The translations under genes were made by a program, and so were the position numbers. From the NCBI GenBank assembly GCA_029204225.1, contig CM055103.1, forward strand, positions 18,674,925 to 18,738,924: a DNA stretch of 64,000 nucleotides, written 5' to 3'. Source of the stretch: Diphasiastrum complanatum (taxonomy: Eukaryota > Streptophyta > Lycopodiopsida > Lycopodiales > Lycopodiaceae). The notes under the pieces are model-generated. The model worked only from the letters and a program-made list of their open reading frames with translations. It had not been told where the DNA came from and made no database searches. Positions 1-12,000 of the stretch are shown piece after piece (the first letter of the stretch is position 1; the number at the start of each line of letters is the position of its first letter).

Positions 1-65
1 TCTTGGTATTCTTTCTTCTCGCTCCTATAACGCTCCTTATCTCTTTGTCCTTTTTGTAAGTAGGG
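1..65 (-). CDS. Exon 6 (partial): end of HMG box
   Basis: After the acceptor TTATCTGCAG the frame reads PYLQKGQRDKERYRSEKKEY, the third-helix end of an HMG box. The exon continues past base 1 of the window. The phase joins exon 5 without interruption. Confidence 0.85.
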
Positions 66-3000
66 CTGCAGATAAGGCCAAAGTGTTAGAACAATTGACC
101 AATATGAGAAAAGAGAGAAGTAGATAGAATACATTAATTGTCGAACTTACTGTATATTCAAGTTATAGCATTGAAAAAGCACAAGGTACAAAAGCTGAGT
201 CCGCTCATCATCTTCACATCTTACCATTCGTTCTTCCGGTGTTAATCGGTGCCAAAGGTCCCCTATAATCTTAGTAACCTCTGTGTGTTTCTCTGGACGA
301 TAGTCTTTCAGTCTGGTACGTTGCTCTGCAAAAAAGAAGTTATAGCCACTCCTACTTGACCTTGGTGCATTTGGATCCCTCTTCAGATAACTTCCGTTCT
401 TACTTCTCCTACGACGTATTCCAACTCGTGAATCTACAGAATTCTGTGGTGAGCCAAGTTTATTCATTAACTCAGGTAGAGCTGCAAACTGTGGAGTATC
501 ATTTCCAGATGGTACATGATATAACACGCCCCTCATTTTCTCTGTGCCAACCACAACAGTCACCAAATACCCATGCTCAAATTTTCCTTCGATTGCTCCA
601 GTAACACTCCGCCCAACTGATTTGCCAGGGTCAACTACAAAACAGTTAAAGGTATCCAGTTAAGAACTAGCACCTTTAACATTTCCCCTGTACCTTAATG
701 GCCGAGTTATATTTTCTAGCATAAACAAGCTTTTGCAAACATGATATTCATGAATATGGTTTCAACTTTCAAAAAATTGGATGGATTCAAATGCAAATTT
801 CCTGCGCACAACAAGCAGACAACCTCCAAGCGTTTCAACGGTATTGAGCTTTTTCCTTCTCCTCCTTTTTGCTGGCACGTGGTCCTCTGCAACTGGAGAC
901 TTTGAAGTGTCATTAATTCGGGATGTGGAAACAGGACTTGGTGTAGGTAAAGGAGCTGCAAAAGGAACAAGAAAGTCAAAAAGATTCTCAAATACATTCT
1001 CATGAGATTTATGTTGAAAAATTAAGTCTCCAATAATATAAAGGGGTAATCATCTCTGCTTGAAAGCCTCACAAACAACCTGGAGGTGGAACAATTTGCC
1101 CTTGAACTCTGAAATAGTAGACTTGCTCATAGTGGTGCAACAAATTTGTGTAATGCTTTCGAATAAAAAATGAGGAGACTCGTGCAGGCAGGTCCAAAGC
1201 TGCCATGATTTCCTTCCAACTGTTAAACTTGACAACCTGTCATTGTAGATCAGAAACATTCGGCTTTTTATTACTTCCAGCTCCTCTTCTTTCGATTTTA
1301 CCAATCTTAGTATACTAATTTCACCAACTTTGAGTACACCGATGCCTGGAAAGGCTGAGCAGGATCCATAAGCTTAGTATGCAAGATTTTATGTAAAATT
1401 TTGCAAATTCCTTCCCACATATACACTTGGCATATCTACTGATTTGCGTTTCTGGGTTCTCATGATGAGCAGAGCGAGGTGTTCAAAAATGCTGAAAATC
1501 GTAAGTTCAGTTCACAACATACACTCTCATCGGCTTTGCACACAAAGCTGGAATTTTTTTTTTTGGAGAACAAGGGCCCAAAACTAAAGTTTCAACAAAT
1601 ACCACACAATGATCCTCACAATGTCAATAAAGAGAGCATGTCCTGATTTGTAAAGTACTAAGCTTTCACATACTATCTATACCAGATTATGCTTAACAGT
1701 ATTGAAAATAAAATATAGCAGTCATTTTTTTAATTACCAATAAAAAATAGAACCTCGAAAAACATTGACATCAATGTCACTGGGTTGGTGAACCATCTAT
1801 AATAAATCGGAGGATCAAGACCTTGTGCTGTTTTCATTTTTGATCAACATACATAAGAAAATAAAATAGGCCAAAAAGTTATTCTTCTTATCAACGGACA
1901 ACAATAGTAACAAAGATAGCAAAAACTAATCAAAATGGCTTCGAGAAATTCCTAGGACACTAAAGAGCAAAGCCGATCAAATGAAGTCCTTACTCCCTCA
2001 TGCAAAAAGTACGAAAAACCTATGAATTTTCAAATGGTTTACTATGTCAAGGAACCAACCATACATTGCTGCATCAAAACTAGCTATATTTCAAAGTTCT
2101 TTAACCAGTTTGTACAAATTAAAGAAATTTTTCGAAGTGATAGAAGCTTTGAATCTCCGTCATTTACACTTCTAATTTGTGAAACTGGGAATGCTCTAAG
2201 TCGATTGATAAGAATGACATCAATCATTGCTTGCATGCTTGATAATTCCAGTCTGTTTTGTGATTTCTGAATAAAGTACGATTTGTCTTGGGACTTCTTG
2301 ATGACTTAAGTTTGATTTCCAAGCCATCATAAACAAAATTTATCGAAATACACAAGAATCTGAGTGATATTAGAGCCTAAATTCTTAAGTTCGAAGCAGC
2401 AACTCGCATCAAAGCAGTTGAAAGCCATGCATAAGGTGGTCAAAGTGGCAAATAGCTAACGAACAGACTATGAGAATGCATGTTCATGAATTTTCAAAGT
2501 AGACATTAAATCTCAAATCAATGCTCCGCTATTACAAAGTGGAAGCAGAAGGATGGTAATTGCTACCATTCCATTAAACCTTAAACATACACGAATTTCT
2601 CACATAAGTTCTGCTAAAACATCCAAAGAGGCTTGGGACATTCTAACCAATCTATAAGAAAATAAAGATGTTACTTCCAAGCTATATCTCAGAAAGAGAT
2701 TTTTCTCCTTCAAAATGTCACATTCTGATTCCATGACAGTCCATACCAATAATTTAAAACTCTCCTGGAACCAATCTTGCATGCACCGATCGAATCAGCG
2801 GTTCGAACCGGCCGATTTGAATCGGTTGGGTCAGGTTTGAATCGGCCAATTCGAACAATTGTTCATTTTTTTGCCCGATTCGAGCTGATTCGAATTGAAC
2901 CAATTCGAACCACAATTCTTTTTTTGAATCGGCAATTCAAGCAACATTGCCTGGAACAAATTGATGCAATCCGGTTACAGTAAATGAATAGATGTTATTA

Positions 3001-6000
3001 TGACCTTATTATCTAGTCTGCCTGGTTCTTATAAAATGGTTGTTTTCACACAATCAGACCTTTGTCCAGATCTATTTCAATGGCAAAAACAGATGAGTGA
3101 TGCAACCAAAACTCAATCACAGGAAGAAGATGATGTTAATGAAGACACTCAAAATTTTCAGTTAGTTTGTGAATACTGGATAACTTTAGGTACCACATTC
3201 AGTTGAGCAGTTGCAATTCCATTTCATGCAATCTTGTTCATGACTGGACGTCTCAAAGCCAATCAGCTCTGATATTCTTTCAATGCATGCAAATACTCAG
3301 AACAACTGCACAAGTCGTGTGCAAGAGTAGTTGAACCTTGAAAAGTAGCAAAAAACTACATGTGTTTCCAAAAATGCAAACAGAAAGAAAGAGTAGCACC
3401 TGCATAAGGCCACCATGTGCAGTCACTTCACGGTATAGAGTGTGCAAATCCAACTCTTTACCACCCAATTTCGGTACTCTGCAAGCAAAAAGATCTTCAG
3501 GAATTGATCTTAATTTGTCATAAGTTCACAAGTTCCACTTGAAAGCTTTCTCCATCAACCCACAATCTTCTTTTCTATTTGAACAGGTCTTGAAGGTTAC
3601 ATAGAAGATTAAAAAGAGCAGTGATATGTTGGCATACTTTAACGAGATGAAAATCACACACTCCTCTGTGTAGCTATAAACAGCTTAGCTCAGAATTACA
3701 GAAGCAAACCACTTTGACAACTAGAGTAGCGAAGCACACTATGTTAGGTCATAAAAAACTCTTCTTTCGAAAAAATCAGCTGGAAAAACTCAGCAAAGCT
3801 CGCTCTCCCAAGCTGCCAATATGGAAGTCAGCCACCCAGCAAGCCCCTTACCAAGATGCCACACTGACAGGTAGCACAAGGCCAACCATGGACCTAGGAT
3901 ATCGAGTACGTTGCACTGCCAAGGGCCAAGGGAAGAGGATAATTTTTCCAAGCGGCTAGCGAAAGGCAAGAGGAGTATAATGCTTGGTTGGACGTGTGTA
4001 TGTGTATAAACTTAATCACGAATATTAGCATCAGATGAAGTATAGAGACAAACAGCAACATTCACCTAGCATTCTCCAATTAACATCAATGGCTGCCGAT
4101 GGTTCAAGCAGATCTCCAACTAAGGCCTGCAAGCCAACTTGATAGCCTAGGAATGTCAAGTCCTAGCACCAAAAAGTAACTCTAAGCATGCAAAGACATC
4201 CCAAGTTAGCTATATGGACCATCAATGCCAAGTTGTAACAAGTAGTGTCTTTGATTACATCCAAAGGTACCTGGTACCTATAGGAGTTTTAGAAAAGTAT
4301 CTCATCTTTATGTACTTGTGCCTTGATTATAGCTATTTTTGTGTCATTTGTTGAAAGTTGTTGGTCCTATTTTGCCCATCTCTCATCTCTGCTAAGATAC
4401 TTTCACAAACATGTTTTGCAAATGCTCAAATATCTTATTGTGTAGCTCAATAGATTCAACAAGATCCTCAAATGTAACTTTATGGTCTATACAATTGGCA
4501 TGATATCTCATTCTATGCTTCTCAAATGCTTCGGGCAGATGCTTAATTCATGCCTTTATTTGGCATTCTTGGTCCATCCAACGTGCATGGAATCCAAATG
4601 CATTTTTTTGGTAGAGTTCTTATGGCATACAACACTCAATTGGGTTCATTTTGAAAGCTATATTTAGCATTCACAGGCCATTCTTATAGCGTGATTTACA
4701 ATCAAAAGCTATTAAATTTTTTTACTCTCCTTCACAAATGCATTTTGACAACTTCCATTATGCACTATGCAGTTTGCAACATTATCTTTATATTGAAACT
4801 TTAGTCTATTGTCACCATCTTCTTGACGAGGAAAAATTGCAAAGCATATCATCACACTTCCTTGGGCCTTAGGCTCTAGTTACTATTGCAAATTTGGAGA
4901 TATTCATCTAATTTTTAAAAATCATCATCAAAGACATGTATTCATTATTAGTTATTTGGTCCTACTACTAGGACATAGACCCTAGACCTAATTTGGGCCC
5001 TCTATCAGTAAAATTCAACCCACACCATGATTCTAGGCCACCTTTTCTCTAAAGACGAGCTCTCATACGAGAGAGTGGCTTCGAACTAGTTCAAAACAAC
5101 TTCTACCTATATTCTACTTGGATTATTTAGCATACCCCTAGAGACTATTACTTGGTTATTGTTCCACAACAAAGTGCCCTTACATTTACATTATTCATTG
5201 TGATAATGTTCTATTGTGTTGATATGCCCAAAAATCTCCCTCACTAGCTCCCCTTTAACCTCACCCATCATATTCCTGCCAAAAGTCCCCTCCGTCTAAC
5301 AAATCCTGCTAACCATAGATGCAGATCGTTCTATAATGATGTGTTCCAATCTCATTTTAGAACGATCATCCCTGAACAATTCCAAAAATACGCATCATTC
5401 CAGATCGAAATTATATGTTATTTTTTTGGGTTGGGTATCCATACTAAAGGGGTCATACAAGGCACACACAAAGCACATAGCATACTAAACTTACAACATG
5501 AAGCTTGAAAGTAATTACAATGTACATGATATACAAACATGGAAAATAATCCAGATTCCAAACATGCCTCATGAGAAAGATGGATATTTCATAAACCATA
5601 TGATATATATGTCATATGACAAGCAGTGGGCCAAGATAGACAATGGACTCATAGAGTCTTGTGACATGAAAATAAACTGTAACCTTATGACTCAGAGGTA
5701 AAAACACGTTGGGTTAGACAGCCCTATTGGGGGACATCCCCAACCTGGATACACGTTCTGCATGTATGTTCTCCAATCGTCCACAAGCTCTCAACGTCTA
5801 TGCTAATGGCTCCAACAGCCCACAGATACACATGTCAAGCCACTTTTCTCAAATAGCTAACATCCTACAAAAACCAAAAAAGTGATTACCTCATTGCAAA
5901 GATAATAATTCAACGCTAAAACACTTTTACAAAATAAATGCACAAAACAGATTAAAAAAAGTATACCTCCTCTCATCAAGAATTAGTCACTGAAGGGTCT

Positions 6001-9000
6001 CCCCAATCCTATCAATAAATTCGTAAATGAGGCCGAGCGTACAACGCTCTCAATCCTAAGTCCAATCAACTCCCTGCTACAATCCCACTATGTGAGGTAA
6101 TGTGGGTCAAACCTAAAACAAACAATTCGACGCGACAAAGTGGTAGGCAAACTATGTGGTGTTGGCTCCTTCAAATCCAACGAGCTCTATGTCCTCAATA
6201 TGGCAAGGGCCATCTTCTTCCTGGTCACATGCGACAAAGGTCATGGTGGTGGATAAACGCAAGAGAGGGCTCCTACAGTTACAAGCTAAGATTCACTAGC
6301 TATGCTAGAAAGCATGACTTAAGCTAAAAAACAGGAAGAGAATGCTTAAGGAGGCTAAAGAGGAGCAATCATCATAAACTGAATAAAGGAATACAATGCT
6401 GCCCTACTTATACCCTCTCCCTGAATCAAATGGAGGATTCAAAAAAGGGAGGGAAAAGGATTTGGAGGGAAAATAGTGTGCCCTCCCAATAGGAGGACCC
6501 CCACTCCAAATCAAAGTGACCAAGTCCTAAAAATATAACCAAATAGGGCCCAAGGCCAGTATATGAATAAAAAGGGCCCTTAGGCCTGCTTATGCATAAT
6601 AACAATAAAAGAATGGACGTGGCGAATGTAATGAGCCAAGTCCATAACTCTCCCCTACAGAAAAACAAAGCCCTCCACCGGCTAGCAAGCATAATGACTA
6701 TCTAAAACAATAATGTAAGCATGCTAAATACTTGAAAATCACGAACTAATGGAAATACTGATGGAGAGGACATAAGTCGTCACAACAGATACCCCAAAAG
6801 CATCATAACTGTGTAAAGCAAGTACTAAGCAAATACGACAATAAAGAATAGTCATAGCTAGCCGAATCATGAAGCAGAGGGAACATCTACAATGACATCT
6901 ATAGTAGAGGAGAGAACTAAAGCCTTGAGGGCTCGAGCCTGATCTGCCAATAATGGTGTATGATAAAACACATCAATAGGCTCCAACTCAAGAGGATGAC
7001 CATCCCACTGTACTAAAAACTGAGCCTGCCTGCGACGTCGACTGTACTGAAGGCGAACCTGATGGATAGCGGCTGGCAAAAAAGGTAACAGCTCTGGCTT
7101 TGTAGAAAATGTGAGATCGCGAGGAGCATCATCCTCAATGGCAGCTCGTAACATGCTAACATGAAAGATATCACAAGCTCGTGTAGAATCAGGCAATTGT
7201 AACCGGTATGTAACAGGGCTGAGGCGATCCAAGATACAGTAAGGCCCATAATAGCGTGGTGCAAGCTTCTCAGTAGAAGCGTGACCCTGAACAAAGTGAT
7301 GACGTGCAAAGCGTAACCGGAGGTAAACCATATCACCAACCTGAAACTCAACATGACGGCGATGACGATCAATAGAAGTCTGATAGCGCTACTGAACATG
7401 CTGTAAGTGAGTAGTAGCCCTAGCAATAAGCTCACGAGCACCGGATAAAAAAGAAGCAATGGTAACTGGTGTATCATCAGGAGGAAGAGGCACCCCTGGC
7501 AAAAGTGGAGCATACCCATGAGCCAATAAGAAAGGTGAAACTCCAGTGCTGGTACTAACAGAGCTATTATAGCTATACTCTGCCAAACATAAATGCTGGT
7601 CCCAATCCTTCCCGGAAACAAAATGTCGAAGGTAATCCTCAAGGATTTGATTAAGGACCTCAGTCTGCCCATCAGCAGTAGAATGATAAGCAGTACCCAT
7701 CAGAAGCTGTACATCCAACATACGCATAAGCTCTGTCCAGAACGTAGATGTAAACTTACTATCCTGATCAGATAGGATAGTACGTGGCATACCATGCAGG
7801 CGAAAAATATCTGATAGAAAAAGACGTACGCACTGCTCAACTGTAATAGTACTGCGGACCGGTATAAAGTGTGCCTGTTTCGAAAACCGATCTACCACCA
7901 CCATACAAGAGTCATGACCACGGCGGGTATGAGGAAGACCAGGGATAGAGTCCATAGAAATATCTGTCCACTGGCGATGAGGAATGGGCCAACTCTGGAG
8001 CAAACCAGTGGACTTAGCACGGGAGTATTTATTACGGGCACAAAAAGGACAATCACGAATAAGATGGGCTAGCTCAGACTTCATGGATGGCCAATAGAAA
8101 TTGTCTTTAAGACGTGCATAAGACTTTTGAAAACCAAAATGGCCACCAATAGGGGAAGCATGAGCATCAGACACAACTGAGGACGAATGGAAAGAGAACT
8201 GGGAATACATAAAGCACCATAGTGGTATAAACGATCATCAACAATAGTATAAACCTGGAACTTCCGAGAGGACGAAAGGAGACGAGTATGATAAACATCA
8301 GAAAAGTCAGAACAAGACAAATATGCGGCCGGTAAATCATCAAACCAAGAAGGAACTGAAGCAACAATACTATGTAACAATGCAGGAAGACGAGATAAAG
8401 CATCAACAGCCGTGTTTGCCTTGCCTTGACGATACAAAATATCAAAATGAAAAGACTGTAAAAATTGTAACCAACGATATTGACGATCACTAAGATCACG
8501 CTGAGAAAAAAGATAACGGAGAGACTGATGATCAGTAATAATATCAAAGGGAACACGATACAAATAATGACGCCATTTCTTAAGAGCATGGATGACAGCA
8601 AGTAGCTCTTTTTCATGTACAGAGTAACGTTGCTCATAAGAGCGCAAACGACGAGACTCATAAGCAATAACACACTCGGACTGACGGAGAAGAGCGCCTA
8701 AACCAATAGCACTAGCATCAGTCTCAACAATAAAACGCTGATCAAACTGGGGAAGACACATAACAGTAGCAGAAACAATGGCATGACGTAGTCCAAACAA
8801 AGGCATGAGACTTCTTTAGTAACGAATGAAGCGGAGCAGCCACAGTGGCAAAATACTTAACAGGACGACGAAGATGGGTTGCCATACCTAAAAACATACG
8901 AACAGAATGAACATCGGTTGGGACAGGCCAATTCTCAATAGCCTGAACTTTCCGAGGATCAAGACGAAGACGTCCACCACAAATAAGAAAACCCAAAAGT

Positions 9001-12000
9001 TCGATTTCAGCCACGACAAAAGAACATTTGGACAATTTGGCGAACAGTTGATGCTTAATAAATAATTCAAACACAGAAGATAGATGTTTTACATTATCAG
9101 ACAAAGAAGTACTAAAAACAAGAATGTCATCAAAATAAAAAAGAGGACGTAAAATATTATTCATAGCATTCTGAAATGTCGGTGGACCATTCTGAACACC
9201 AAATGGAAGAACACGAAATTCATACAAACCCAAATGAGTACGAAATGCAATCTTATGCTCATCAGAAGGACGCATCCTAATTTGGTAGTATCCAGAACGT
9301 AGGTCAATTTTGGAAAAGATAGAAGAAGTGCCAAGCTGATAAAAAAGGTCATGCATGTGAATATAGGATACTGATTACGGATAGTCAGCTTGTTTAAAGC
9401 ACGATAGTCAATGCAAAGGCGTTTGGTTTTCAGCAACTGATGTACTCTGAATGATAAAAAGGGCTGCACCCTGAGCCTTTGGCAGGCTACACATAAACTG
9501 CTTCCCGGTAACCAACTGATAGTCACCCTGGGAATCAATACTAGAAAGTAAATGATGCCGACCAACATGTGTAAAAGACAATGTCTGCTGAGAAAGATCC
9601 ACAGCAACAGTACCAAGGGATGAAAACCAATCTGCACCAAGAATAATGTCATAGCGCTCCAGAGGAATAATATAGAAATCTGCCTGTCTAGAGAAGTCAC
9701 CAATGCTATAGTCCAAGCCCTGAAACATCTGAGAGCTAATAAAAGTATGTGAGCTAGCAACCTAGACACTGAGAGACTGTGTAGCAGAAATAGGTGTAGC
9801 ACAAATCCTGGTGGAAATGTAACTGCTAATAAATGAGTGTGTACTATCCGTATCCACCAAAGCAATATACTCTCGTCTCAAAATGCGAACACGTAACCGA
9901 ATAGAACGAGGACCAGGACGCCCAGCCCAAGTAGCATAAGCAAGCTGCGCATGGCAAGCGGCAGAAGCAGGATCATCAGGAAGCGGGTCAGCCGACTCAT
10001 CAACAGAATGTGGGTCAAGAGTATCAAGAATCTGGATATAAACATCAGAATCATCAGGAGTAAGAGCCTCATGGTAAAAAACAGCGGTAGGAGGACCAGG
10101 AGACTGTCGGCAATCACGGGCGAGATGATCTGGACTCTTACAGCGATAACAGAGGCGCTTCTGCTGAATCTCAGCGAACTCTGCGGCTGAATAATGACGA
10201 ACAAAGGCAGGGTGAGGTGTAGAAGGGCGAGGGGGAACGGTAGTAGAAGAAGCCAAAGTAGGAGAAGCAGTGGAAAGAGGGCGAGAAAAACGAGAAGAAG
10301 TGGACAACTCAAGATACTTATGCTGCAGGGTAGTAGCCAAGGAGATAGAATTTGAGAGAGTAGGAGGCCGAAAAGAGGAAACATCATATCGTAAGGAGCC
10401 TCTAAGACCAGCAATAAAACGTGAAATAAGCTCTGTAGGATGAAGATCAGTAAAAAGGTAAGAAAGCTCAGTAAACTGATCAATATAAGCAGTCAAATGA
10501 CTAGTATGGCAAAGGCTACGAAACAGATCACGTTGGCGAACCAACCACTGTGGGTCAATCATAGCCATACGAAGATCATGCCGAACGAGTAGGCTCAGAG
10601 CGATAGACACGCCACCAAGTCTGAGCTCAACCATCTAAATGTAACGCAGCTAACTGCACTTTCTGGGTTTCAGTCTTGGGATACATAAGAAAATAGGTTT
10701 CTAACTTAGAGAACCAATTTTCCAAGATATTCCCATCAGATGAACCAGAATAAGTAGTAAGCTGGATGCGATCACGAAAATCACGAGCAAAATGAGGCTC
10801 AGGATTACCTGAAAAAGTAGAAGGAAATCCTGGTGGTGCGGAGGGAAATCCAGGTGGTGGTACAGAAGACCCGAAAGGAGACCCATAAGAACTAGCACTA
10901 TATGAAGGGAGACCAAGCGTACTACCAAAAGCACCTCCTGAAGATGGAGATGGAGCAGGAGCAGGCGTACTCAAAATAGGAAATAAAGGTGCTTTACCAG
11001 GACGATGAAGAATGTCTGGGGTGGTGGTATCCCCTCGTGGTAGGATAGTCTCAAGGCTAGAAAGAATACGATCAATACGACTCTCAAGATGATCCATGCG
11101 GGAATCAATATGTGTAAAACAATCATCTAAAGAGCTCTGCGGAGGGTCTTCTGATAAAGAAGTCGCCATAGGGACTAAGGAAGAGACAAAAACCTGAGGG
11201 AGAGGACGTTTGTCGTCACCCCGACTTAGTCTAACTTCCGAAATCACCAAAAATGGCATGTAAACAGTCAATCAAGATGGATAATAATCAGAAAATGAGG
11301 GGCTAAGAAAGTAGAAGGTTCTAACAAAATGGAAAAATGGAAAGAGGAGGGTGTGAGGCAACAAATATGAACAAGAATAGGGGGCTGGAAAGAGCAGTAT
11401 ATGAGCAGAAAAGACAGCAAGTAGGTGCAAAAAGGAAGTGCAAAAAGGGCGCAAGCAATACCTGGGTGGGTGCTGATCCGTCGTTCACTCGGTAGTGCCA
11501 ACAAAGAGAGGTAAAAGCTGAAGATAATAGGGCACTGGGCAGCAACTACCAAGATCCACAATATGCTGAAGAATAGGCTGGAAAAAGGTGCTGAAGTAAG
11601 GTGCCGAACAACCTCCAATCAATAGCCGAAACGGACAGCAAGTCAGTGGAAAGAACCGCTGAAAATGAGACGGTAGTAGGGCGCTGGACAATAGCTACCA
11701 AATCTGCAAAAACAATGAAAATCTGCCGAAAAAATCGAAGAAAGTGATGGGTTACTGCTAAAAATGAGATGGTAGTAGGGCGCTGGACAGCCTCCAATCA
11801 ATATAAAAAATGGACAACAAACCGGTGACGAAAAGTGTCGAAAATGATGAGGTAGTAGGGCGCTGGGCAATAGCTACCAAATCTGCAAAAACAATGAAAA
11901 TCTGCCAAAAAAATCGACGAAAGTGATGGGTTAGCAGGGCGCTGGACAGCCTCCACCAAAACTGCCAAAAATGATGAAGAAATCGTCGAAAGTGATGGGC

